A DNA stretch of 13,498 bases, taken from Acidobacterium sp049965615. Its GTDB lineage: Bacteria > Acidobacteriota > Terriglobia > Terriglobales > Acidobacteriaceae. The position numbers and the translations under genes are program-made. Location: assembly GCA_049965615.1 (NCBI GenBank), contig JBMFWD010000071.1, positions 1 to 13,498 on the forward strand. The letters run 5' to 3'. The notes beneath the pieces are model-generated. The model was not told where the DNA came from. It saw only the letters and a list, made by a program, of their open reading frames with translations, and did not search any database. How positions within the stretch are numbered: position 1 is the first letter of the stretch; each line of letters starts with the position of its first letter. Shown here piece by piece: positions 1-6,239 of this stretch.

Positions 1-303
1 CCAAGTTTGGTGCGGGCCTCGCCAACTGATTTTTTTTAAGGCCCGCTCCAGGGCGCTCACTCCCTCCCCATCGGGCGTGCTCCACCTGGCAAAATACGAA
101 TACACGGTGACCCAGTTAGGGAACCCTTCGGGAAGCATCCGCCACTGGCAGCCGCTTTTGAGCAATTACAGCACGGCGTTGAAGACTTCATGCAAATCCA
201 CCGTGCGCGGCTTGGTACGCTTGCGAACACCCTCCAGGAGGGGACGAATTGCTTCCAACTGCTCCCGGCCTAAGTTGCTTGGATATGCTTTTCTCCGTTC
301 CAT
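1..303 (-). pseudogene. IS5-family transposase, N-terminal part, disrupted and cut by window edge
   Basis: Translation from ATG at 303 gives the N-terminal domain typical of IS5-family transposases: MERRKAYPSNL, then KRTKPRTVDLHEVFNAVL, then LLKSGCQWRMLPEGFPNW and VTVYSYFARW. Codon 46 is TAA (168-166), where the family normally has Tyr in the A-V-L-Y-L-L-K-S-G-C-Q-W-R block, so full-length protein cannot be made. A run of eight A at 37-30 follows the codons for ALERAL. The reading frame there continues as KKISWRGPHQTW, but skipping one base gives KKSVGEARTKLG, which fits the family better. That points to a second, homopolymer frameshift. GGAGG touches the ATG directly, an unusually short spacing. 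The catalytic DDE region lies outside the window. The family call is secure; the second lesion is inferred from remembered family sequence. Confidence 0.8.
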
Positions 304-390
304 CCTCCTTGATTACCGTCCCGGAGAAGCCCACGCAATACCTGCACGGGTACCCCAGCCACAACACGCACGTAAATCGTAAACAGGCTC
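1..390 (-). mobile_element. Left end of a degenerate IS5-family insertion sequence (IS427/IS1031-like)
   Basis: Read on the minus strand, the element seems to begin at 390 with GAGCCTGTTTACGATTT, which resembles the terminal inverted repeats of IS5-family elements. The bases just outside (391-393) are TTA, which fits the TNA target preferred by the IS427/IS1031 subgroup. The transposase frame starts 87 bases inside, at 303. The element runs off the window, so neither the right repeat nor the second target copy can be checked. The end assignment is inference from motif resemblance; that an IS5-type transposase lies here is much firmer. Confidence 0.6.
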
Positions 391-523
391 TTAAACCTTC
401 TCCCTATGGCCGCTTTTGCATGATCACTAAGGAAGATTTCAAGGATTTTGTTGGACGCCCGACAATGCCAAGTGCAAGATTCTTTAGTATGTTGCTGAAT
501 GGAGACATGTTACGTGGTAAGGC

Positions 524-613
524 TGGCGGAGAGGGTGGGATTCGAACCCACGATACCCTCACGGGTATGCCGGTTTTCAAGACCGGAGCCATCAACCACT
601 CGGCCACCTCTCC
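524..613 (-). tRNA. tRNA-Ser (anticodon UGA)
   Basis: The minus strand folds as a class II tRNA. The acceptor stem is GGAGAGG (613-607) pairing with CCTCTCC (534-528), followed by discriminator G and an encoded CCA (526-524). The D-arm region reads TGGCCGAGTGG. The anticodon stem-loop is CGGTCTTGAAAACCG with anticodon TGA. A long variable arm (ATACCCGTGAGGGTAT) identifies a serine-type tRNA. The T arm GTGGGTTCGAATCCCAC is intact. The length with CCA is 90 nt. It would decode UCA and related serine codons. No tRNA neighbour is visible, and the IS remnant lies about 130 bases downstream. Confidence 0.97.
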
Positions 614-694
614 AGCTTTTTTAGTTTAACCGAGCAGGCGTGGTTTGGATTGTGCCGTGGCGGTGGATGGATGGGGAGTGTGATTTGTGACGAA

Positions 695-726
695 GAAAGA
701 GCCGCGACGATGGCCGCGGCTCTTTC
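695..726 (-). terminator. Rho-independent terminator after iorB
   Basis: A perfect 12-bp inverted repeat, GAAAGAGCCGCG (695-706) and CGCGGCTCTTTC (715-726), is separated by 8 bases and sits 20 bases past the iorB stop codon. On the minus strand the descending arm ends CUCUUUC and runs into UUCGUC, a short, impure U-rich tail. The stem is strong but the tail is weak, so some readthrough is possible. It also separates iorB from the tRNA-Ser gene that follows on the same strand. Confidence 0.7.
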
Positions 727-746
727 GGTTATTTGCATGGATGGAT

Positions 747-2954
747 CTATGCGAGTGAGAAGCCGCTTTGGGTCATTGGCAGGGTACGGATGCGCTTGCC
801 GGTGGCGGCGAAGATGGCATTCGTAATGGCCGGGATGATGGGCGGTAGAGCCGGTTCGCCGATTCCCGTGGGGGAGTTGTCGGTGATCCGGAAGGAGATG
901 TTCATTTTTGGCGTCTGGTGGATACGGGGCAGCGGGTACTGTGGGAAGTTGGTCTGCACTGCGGCACCGTTTTTGAGGTCAACGGCGATGAGGGTTTGTC
1001 CCATGCCGTCGACTATGGCTCCCTCGACCTGCGCACGGGCGGCGGAGGGGTTGATGATCTGGCTGCCTACGTCGGCGACGGACCAAACCTCCTTGACGCG
1101 GACACGGTTCTGGGAGTCGACGCTGACGTGTGCGACATGGGCGCAGAAGCCGAGGTGGCAGGCGTAGGCGGCGATGCCGAAGCCTTCTCCGTTGCCGGAT
1201 TTACGCTTGCGCCAACCGGACTCTTCGGCTACCTGGCGGAGGACCCCGGCGATGCGCTCGGGTGGATAGTTTTTGTCGCCACCGTCGTCGTAGGTGTTCG
1301 CCAGCAGTTCGAGTTGGACGTCGAGTGGATCGCGACCGGCTGCGTGCGCCACTTCATCCAGGAAAGATTGACCGACGAAGGCGTAAGCATTGGCGCCAGG
1401 AGCGCGCATGGCGCCGGTCCGAAGAAAGAGCGGCATGGTGGAGTAGCCGAGCTGGTAGTGGGCAACTCGTCCTGCGGGAAATTCTCCGGGACCCATTCCC
1501 GCAGCGGACACAACCTTTTTCCCTTCGCCGAAGGTGACCAGGTGCTGACTCCAGGCGGTGACGCGGCCTTTTGAGTCGAGCCCGGCGCGAAGGTGATGCC
1601 AGCCCGCAGGGCGGTAGTCATCGTGAGTGAAGTCATCTTCGCGCGACCAGAGGACGTGGACGGGAGCCTTGACCTTGCGTGAGACCCAGGCGGCTTCGAC
1701 GACGTACTCGTTACGGAGACGGCGGCCAAAGCCACCGCCGGCGCGGATCATGTGAACGGTGATGTCGCTCTCGCTGATGCCGAGGGCCTGTGCCGCGAGG
1801 CGGCGTCCATCGCCCGGCGTCTGGCTCTGGGTCCAGATTTCGAGCTTTCCGTCCTTGAAGTGCGCGGCGGTGTTCATGGGTTCCATGGTGGCGTGCGCGA
1901 GGAACGGGTAGGCGTAGTCGGCCTCGACGACGCGGGTGGAGGGTGCCTTGAGCGCGCCTTCGATATCGCCGTAGGAGCGAATGTCATAGGCGGGCTGCTG
2001 CGGAAGCAGGCTGGCGGCCTTCTGGTTAAAGAGTTCGGTGCTTTGCTCCGGCGAGGTGGGGGATTCGGCGGTGGTGTCCCACTCGACCTTGAGGGATTTG
2101 CGCGCGGCCTGGGCCTGCCACCATGTGTCTGCAACGATGGCAACCGAAGGCTCGATGGCGGGGTTGTTGGTGTGCGGGTCGCCGGGGATGACAAAGGCAT
2201 CGCGGACGCCGGACATTTTGCGGATGTCGTCGAGGTTGGCTTGCCTTACGGTGCCGCCGAAGACGGGGCACTTATCCAGAACGGCGTAGAGCATGCCGGG
2301 GACTTTGACGTCGATGCCGAAGAGGGGCTTGCCGGTGGTGATGGCGAAGTTGTCGACGCCGGAGGTGAACTTGCCGATGATGTTGTATTCCGACGGCTTT
2401 TTGAGGGTGATGCTGGAGGCGTCGGGGAGCGGCAGTTTTGCGGCTTCGCTGGCCAGTTCACCGTAGGTGAAGGAGCTGTTGCTGGATTTGTGATGGACGC
2501 GGCCTGCGGAGGTGGTGCAGTCGGCGGGCGGGACACCCCAGCGTCGGGCCGCGGCGAGGACCATGAGCCTGCGTCCGGTGGCGCCGACGGTGCGGAGTGG
2601 ATCCCAGTTCATGGGAGTGGCCATGGAGCCACCGGCGAACTGCGCGCCGTAGATGCTTTGATCGAGGTCAGCCTGTTTGACCTCCACCTGGCTCCAGTCG
2701 ACGTCGAGCTCGTCGGCGATGATCATGGGGAGCGAGGTGCGGATGCCCTGACCGATTTCCGGATCCTTGGAGAGGATGGTGACGGTGTTGTTGGGATGAA
2801 TTTGAATGAAGGCGCGGGGTGAGAGGCCGCCGGCGGCGAAGACGTCGACGAAGGGGCGAATCTCAGACCATGGGGCGTCGTAGAGGACGATGGCCAGGCC
2901 ACCGCCAGCTGCCAGGGCGCCGAATTGCAGGAAATGCCGTCGAGATAGTTGCAC
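747..2954 (-). CDS. iorB: Isoquinoline 1-oxidoreductase-like molybdenum hydroxylase, large (Moco) subunit, Tat-exported
   Basis: A 735-residue xanthine-oxidase-family molybdopterin-binding subunit of the IorB type, expected to hydroxylate an N-heterocycle or oxidise an aldehyde in the periplasm; the true substrate is not readable from sequence. The N-terminus has a twin-arginine signal, SRRHFLQFGALAAGGG (residues 4-19). The substrate/cofactor segment GGGFGRR (406-412) replaces the GGGFGGK form of xanthine dehydrogenase, as is usual in IorB. The C-terminal GIGEPALPP (697-705) carries the presumed catalytic Glu700, followed by ANAIFAATGKRIRTLP-like family sequence. The start is GTG (2954), supported by GGAGG at 2968-2964 with 9-base spacing. 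It lies 23 bases after the iorA stop, so the two form one operon, and a hairpin terminator follows. No FAD subunit or cytochrome partner is present in the window. The family is certain; naming the substrate isoquinoline is only by family label. Confidence 0.92.
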   Translation of the reverse strand: MQLSRRHFLQFGALAAGGGLAIVLYDAPWSEIRPFVDVFAAGGLSPRAFIQIHPNNTVTILSKDPEIGQGIRTSLPMIIADELDVDWSQVEVKQADLDQSIYGAQFAGGSMATPMNWDPLRTVGATGRRLMVLAAARRWGVPPADCTTSAGRVHHKSSNSSFTYGELASEAAKLPLPDASSITLKKPSEYNIIGKFTSGVDNFAITTGKPLFGIDVKVPGMLYAVLDKCPVFGGTVRQANLDDIRKMSGVRDAFVIPGDPHTNNPAIEPSVAIVADTWWQAQAARKSLKVEWDTTAESPTSPEQSTELFNQKAASLLPQQPAYDIRSYGDIEGALKAPSTRVVEADYAYPFLAHATMEPMNTAAHFKDGKLEIWTQSQTPGDGRRLAAQALGISESDITVHMIRAGGGFGRRLRNEYVVEAAWVSRKVKAPVHVLWSREDDFTHDDYRPAGWHHLRAGLDSKGRVTAWSQHLVTFGEGKKVVSAAGMGPGEFPAGRVAHYQLGYSTMPLFLRTGAMRAPGANAYAFVGQSFLDEVAHAAGRDPLDVQLELLANTYDDGGDKNYPPERIAGVLRQVAEESGWRKRKSGNGEGFGIAAYACHLGFCAHVAHVSVDSQNRVRVKEVWSVADVGSQIINPSAARAQVEGAIVDGMGQTLIAVDLKNGAAVQTNFPQYPLPRIHQTPKMNISFRITDNSPTGIGEPALPPIIPAITNAIFAATGKRIRTLPMTQSGFSLA

Positions 2955-2977
2955 GGGAAGAATCCTCCGTTGCGGCG

Positions 2978-3451
2978 TTAGCCGGAATGCGCTGTGTTGG
3001 CCTGATCGGCTGCCTTGTGGATGGCTGCGCGGATGCGGACATAAGTTCCGCAGCGGCAGAGGTTGCCGTTCATGGCGTCATTGATTTGTTCGTCGGTGGG
3101 GTGCGGGGTGCGCTGGAGCAGGGCGGCGGCGCTCATGATCTGGCCGGCCTGGCAGTAGCCGCACTGCGGGACATCGAGTTCTCGCCAGGCGACCTGGAGG
3201 GGGTGATTTCCGTCCTCGGAGAGGCCTTCGATGGTGGTGACATCCATATTGACGGCTGCGATGACAGGCGTGATGCAGGAGCGCATCGCATTGCCGTTCA
3301 TGATGACGGTGCAGGCTCCGCAGGAGCCGACGCCACAGCCGAACTTGGGGCCTTTGAGGTCGAGGTGCTCGCGCAAAACCCACAGGAGAGGGGTATCGGG
3401 TGTGACATCGACCTGGACGGGCCGGTCGTTGATTTTAAGAGAAAGAGACAT
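2978..3451 (-). CDS. iorA: Isoquinoline 1-oxidoreductase-like small subunit, two [2Fe-2S] clusters
   Basis: A 157-residue electron-transfer subunit of a molybdenum hydroxylase, the usual length for the family. The N-terminal plant-type ferredoxin domain has cluster ligands Cys39, Cys44, Cys47 and Cys59 (CGVGSCGACT and a later Cys). The C-terminal all-helical domain carries the second cluster with Cys97 and Cys100 (QCGYCQAGQ) plus Cys132 and Cys134 (NLCRCG). It passes electrons from the molybdenum centre of IorB. It has no signal peptide, so co-export with the Tat-tagged IorB is the likely route (known for this family; inference here). It is the first gene of the iorA-iorB operon. ATG at 3451 has only a weak purine stretch (GAGGG) upstream. 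The 161 bases before it, back to the kch stop, should hold the operon promoter, but I could not pick a convincing one. Confidence 0.94.
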   Translation of the reverse strand: MSLSLKINDRPVQVDVTPDTPLLWVLREHLDLKGPKFGCGVGSCGACTVIMNGNAMRSCITPVIAAVNMDVTTIEGLSEDGNHPLQVAWRELDVPQCGYCQAGQIMSAAALLQRTPHPTDEQINDAMNGNLCRCGTYVRIRAAIHKAADQANTAHSG

Positions 3452-3612
3452 AGACCCTCGCTGGACCGCTGAGCGTTGAGAAAGCGTTTGCGGCGACTGG
3501 GGAAGTCTGAACCAACTCCATGATACTGCCGGTTCAGTGCTTCTGTTCAGGGCTGAGGCCGAAATTTTAAGGATTTAGTGTAATGAACAGGTTGCCGCGG
3601 CACGGTGGAGGA

Positions 3613-4845
3613 TCAGGCTTTCTTTTCCTGGGGTACGGCGGTCTGGAAAACCCGTTCCATGACGAACTCCGGGGTAACCTGCTCGCCTGAGAGGAGCATG
3701 GCGGCGAGTTCGCCGCCGAGTACCTGGGGAGCGATGACGACGTCTGGCTGGACGAGCTTGACGCGGCTGAGGTGGCGGACGTCGTTGACGGCGGCGACGG
3801 TGCGGGCGGAGCCGCCGAGTTCCTTTACGGCAAGGATGGTGAATGCGTTTTCACTGTCGTCGGCCAGCATGGCGAGAACCGCCTGAGCGCGATGGGCGCC
3901 GGCTTCACGGAGGATTTCGAGCGTGCTGGGATCTCCGACGACCACGTCGACATCCCTGGGCAAGCCTTCTTCGGGCATTTCGCGGATGACGCGGGTGACG
4001 GGCCGGCTGCGGCGGGCGAGTTCACGCCAGGTGTTGGTGGCGAGGGGTGTATTTCCGATCACGACGAAGTGATTTTCACGATCCATGGAAGTGCCTTTGC
4101 GGTTGAGGATGCGCTGCAGGCTCTGGCCGACAAGCGGTGCGATGACGGCGGTGAGGGAGGTGGCGAAGACAGCGATGCCAAGAACGATAACGGAAACGGC
4201 GAACATGCGCGCCTCGGTGGAGACAGGCGTGATGTCTCCGTAGCCGACGGTGCTCATGGTGACCATCGCGTAGTAGAGTGCCGTAGGCAGATCGGTGATG
4301 TGCGGGTGAAACCCGGCGCCGAGATAGAGCGAACCAAAGGTGGCGTAGGTGAGCAGCATAACCACCGAGGTAATGGCGAAGAGGGTGCTGGCAGCGACGC
4401 TGGAACGGGTGAAATGGCGGTATTTCCAGATGAGGAGCAGCAGCGTGAGGGCGAAATAAGCCAGCATGATCTGCTCGTGGATGCCGACCGTGAGGAGCGT
4501 GTTGACAAATCCAAGCGCGACCAGCAGGATGGCCATGGCCCAGGCGAGGCGCGAGCGCCAGAGGAGCGCGATGCCCATGGCGACCATTCCGCCACCGATG
4601 AAGAGGGATGGCAACTGGTGAATGGGCAGATTAAACTGGCCTTGCTCGAACTGGTGGACGTAGCTCTGCCAGGTGGAGCCGAATTTGTTGTTGAGGATCC
4701 ACCAGCCGCCGAGGCAGAGAATGATCGAAAGCGGCACATGGGGCAGCCAGTAGCGGCCACGAATGATGTGGTTGAACCGTTGGAGTCGTCCGCGGATACG
4801 CTGGACGAGCGAGGGAAATACATTGGGGATGAGCGGCGTCTGCAT
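3613..4845 (-). CDS. kch: Kch-type potassium channel with C-terminal RCK (TrkA-N) domain
   Basis: A 410-residue inner-membrane K+ channel subunit that matches the layout of Escherichia coli Kch (about 417 residues) throughout. Hydrophobic segments lie roughly at 33-52, 78-96, 100-120, 124-140, 149-176 and 212-238, giving six membrane spans. The pore helix and selectivity filter fall between spans 5 and 6: MVTMSTVGYGDITPVS, filter TVGYGD at 199-204. The segment after the pore (AVSVIVLGIAVFATSLT) is the S6 typical of Kch. A Rossmann-like RCK domain starts at HFVVIGNTPLA (259-269) and continues to about 375. Its glycine motif lacks the classical GxGxxG form, as in E. coli Kch. Met254 (codon 4086-4084), between S6 and RCK, is a plausible internal start with AAAGG upstream. 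The annotated start has no clear ribosome-binding site. It is probably a single-gene unit, divergent from the plus-strand genes. The ligand and gating signal are unknown. Confidence 0.9.
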   Translation of the reverse strand: MQTPLIPNVFPSLVQRIRGRLQRFNHIIRGRYWLPHVPLSIILCLGGWWILNNKFGSTWQSYVHQFEQGQFNLPIHQLPSLFIGGGMVAMGIALLWRSRLAWAMAILLVALGFVNTLLTVGIHEQIMLAYFALTLLLLIWKYRHFTRSSVAASTLFAITSVVMLLTYATFGSLYLGAGFHPHITDLPTALYYAMVTMSTVGYGDITPVSTEARMFAVSVIVLGIAVFATSLTAVIAPLVGQSLQRILNRKGTSMDRENHFVVIGNTPLATNTWRELARRSRPVTRVIREMPEEGLPRDVDVVVGDPSTLEILREAGAHRAQAVLAMLADDSENAFTILAVKELGGSARTVAAVNDVRHLSRVKLVQPDVVIAPQVLGGELAAMLLSGEQVTPEFVMERVFQTAVPQEKKA

Positions 4846-4935
4846 GGAAGGTCTTGTACTGGAATAGGATGCGGGTTGCGGCGAGGCGTTGTCGAGGCGT
4901 GGGGAAATTAATTGGAAGTGGAGACGGAGCGCGGT

Positions 4936-4963
4936 TTGACTGGGGCTATGTGAACGGGATAAT
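4936..4963 (+). promoter_or_regulatory. Putative sigma-70 promoter overlapping an inverted repeat
   Basis: TTGACT (4936-4941) and GATAAT (4958-4963) are separated by 16 bases and point towards the small exported ORF and the SDR gene. The -10 box forms the left arm of a 7-bp inverted repeat, GATAATT (4958-4964) and AATTATC (4985-4991), with 20 bases between arms. A repressor bound to that repeat would cover the start of transcription. The promoter match is good; the operator role is speculative. Confidence 0.5.
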
Positions 4964-5068
4964 TTGGCTGGCCTTAGTAAATCGAATTATCGGGGCTGGT
5001 CTATAGGTGGAGCAGGAACGAATCGTGCTTCAGCTTTTGTTGCAGGCAGGAAGGTTTGCCGGAGAGGG

Positions 5069-5281
5069 ATGGTTATTTCGCGAGAAAATATGATGCTACA
5101 TCGCCGGGTTGTGATGGCCGCGGCGGTTGTTTGCCTGATAGGGCTGAGTGCGGCGCCTGGGATGGCGCAGTCGAAGCAGAAGTTTCCGTGGGAGAACACG
5201 CATCAGCCCATCCAGCAGCGGGTGCATGAGCTGGTTTCGAGGATGTGCGGGGCATCTTCCACTCAGGGCAGGATGATTTGA
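5069..5281 (+). pseudogene. Remnant N-terminus of an exported protein, GH3 glycosidase-like, truncated
   Basis: A 70-codon frame begins at ATG 5069 behind GGAGAGGG. It starts with a clear Sec signal peptide: basic LHRR at residues 10-13, a hydrophobic core VVMAAAVVCLIGLSAAP, and a probable cleavage after GMA (residue 33). The mature part, FPWENTHQPIQQRVHELVSRM (residues 39-59), resembles the stretch that opens many glycoside hydrolase family 3 beta-glucosidases, where LPxxxRVxDLLSRM leads into TLEEK. Here the likeness stops after Met59 (5245); eleven unrelated residues follow to the TGA. That TGA (5279-5281) overlaps the GAGGAGG ribosome-binding site of the next gene. I read it as the stub left by a deletion or replacement event. 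It could instead be a genuine short exported peptide that is translationally coupled to the SDR gene. Confidence 0.45.
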
Positions 5282-5296
5282 GGAGGCGCAAGCGCG

Positions 5297-6055
5297 ATGG
5301 AGATGACGGGGAACACGATTCTGATTACGGGTGGCGGTTCGGGCATTGGGCGCGGGCTGGCGGAGGCTTTCCACAAGGCGGGCAACCATGTGGTGATTGC
5401 CGGGCGGCGGCTGAGCGCGCTGGAGGAGACGGTGAAGGCGAATCCGGGGATGGCCGCGATGCAACTGGATATTGCGGATCCGGCGGCGGTGACCAAGTTT
5501 GCGGCGGAGCTGGTGGCGAAGTTTCCCAAGCTGAACGTAGTGATCAACAACGCGGGCGTTATGAAGCCGGAGAATCTGCTGGAGCCTCTGGATACGGGGG
5601 CGGTGGAGCAGACGATCGGGATTAATCTGCTGGGGCCGATAAGGCTGACGGCGGCGCTGCTGCCGCATTTGCGGAAGCAGGCGAAGGCGACGGTGATGAC
5701 GGTGTCGTCGGGGCTGGCGTTTGTTCCGCTGATGATTACGCCGACCTACTGCGCGACGAAGGCGGCGATTCACTCGTGGTCGCAATCGCTGCGGTATCAG
5801 CTGAGGGATACGCCGGTGGAGGTGATCGAGATTGTTCCGCCGTATGTGCAGACGGAACTGATGGGCTCGCAGCAGCAGACGGATGAGCGGGCGATGCCGC
5901 TGAAGGAGTTTATCGAAGAGACCATGAGCATTTTGAAGACGCAGCCCGATGCGAAGGAGGTGTGCGTGGAGCGGGTGAAGTTTTTGAGCGAGGCGGCCGA
6001 GCGCGGGGAGTACGGGAAGGTGTTCGATACGCTGAATGGGATGTGGGCGCACTGA
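5297..6055 (+). CDS. Short-chain dehydrogenase/reductase, DltE-like
   Basis: A 252-residue classical SDR, the normal length for the family, that would carry out NAD(P)(H)-dependent oxidation or reduction in the cytoplasm. The cofactor motif TGGGSGIG is at 11-18, NNAG at 84-87, the active-site serine at Ser137/Ser138 (TVSSG), and the catalytic YCATK at Tyr151-Lys155. The N-terminus MEMTGNTILITGGGSGIG resembles proteins often annotated as DltE-type oxidoreductases, for which the physiological substrate is usually unknown. No dlt operon genes lie nearby, so a role in teichoic acid alanylation is not supported. AGGAGG at 5281-5286 lies 10 bases before ATG 5297, a strong initiation signal. The upstream truncated ORF ends within this ribosome-binding site, so the two are probably co-transcribed from the promoter near 4936-4963. 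The coding strand is conspicuously G-rich, like the next gene. Confidence 0.92.
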   Translation: MEMTGNTILITGGGSGIGRGLAEAFHKAGNHVVIAGRRLSALEETVKANPGMAAMQLDIADPAAVTKFAAELVAKFPKLNVVINNAGVMKPENLLEPLDTGAVEQTIGINLLGPIRLTAALLPHLRKQAKATVMTVSSGLAFVPLMITPTYCATKAAIHSWSQSLRYQLRDTPVEVIEIVPPYVQTELMGSQQQTDERAMPLKEFIEETMSILKTQPDAKEVCVERVKFLSEAAERGEYGKVFDTLNGMWAH

Positions 6056-6107
6056 GGTGCTCGCCGCTAGCGCTAATCGCGCCTGGCGGCGCCAGAGACG
6101 ATTCACT

Positions 6108-6170
6108 GCAAAGGCCGCAAAGAGCGCAAAGTTGGGTGGGGTGGGAGCTTCCTGCTCACACCCTTTGCGC
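6108..6170 (+). repeat. Short tandem GCAAAG units with 9-nt period plus a matching inverted copy (hairpin)
   Basis: In the spacer between the SDR and molybdoenzyme genes, GCAAAG occurs at 6108, 6117 and 6126, an exact 9-base period. The last copy, extended to GCGCAAAG (6124-6131), is inverted at 6163-6170 as CTTTGCGC. Between these arms a second pair, GGTGGGAGC (6139-6147) and GCTCACACC (6153-6161 region), pairs with one mismatch around a TTCCT loop. The whole can fold as a bulged hairpin. Similar GCAAAG-rich intergenic repeats are scattered in many bacterial genomes. There is no T-tract, so terminator function is unlikely; the role is unknown. Confidence 0.5.
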
Positions 6171-6239
6171 GAAGGTGCGGGAGGGGCGGGGAGCTTACTT
6201 GCTCTGTAAAGGTGCGTAGTTCGGGCCTAGAATTGGGTT

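Noticed and set aside
249..629. Plus-strand open frames crossing the IS remnant and tRNA
   Set aside because: They read antisense through the transposase and the tRNA-Ser gene and show no protein motif.
1752..2822. Long plus-strand open frame of 356 codons opposite iorB
   Set aside because: It is a Gly/Val/Ala-rich mirror of a GC-rich gene. The opposite frame encodes a complete, motif-bearing IorB, and the plus frame has no recognisable domain.
3593..3602. TGCCGCGGCA palindrome just after the kch stop as a terminator
   Set aside because: It is only ten bases with no loop and no T-tract on the coding strand, and is likely chance in GC-rich DNA.
3772..4911. Long plus-strand open frame of 379 codons opposite kch
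   Set aside because: It is rich in Gly, Asp and Glu as expected from reverse reading of a GC-rich gene, and it overlaps a clearly identified channel on the other strand.
6108..6131. CRISPR-like array
   Set aside because: The units are six bases with three-base gaps and only three copies; there are no spacers of normal length and no cas genes.
6056..6239. Molybdenum-cofactor riboswitch upstream of the molybdoenzyme gene
   Set aside because: There is a hairpin here, but I could not match it to the conserved Moco RNA core, and the repeat-like GCAAAG units explain most of the structure.
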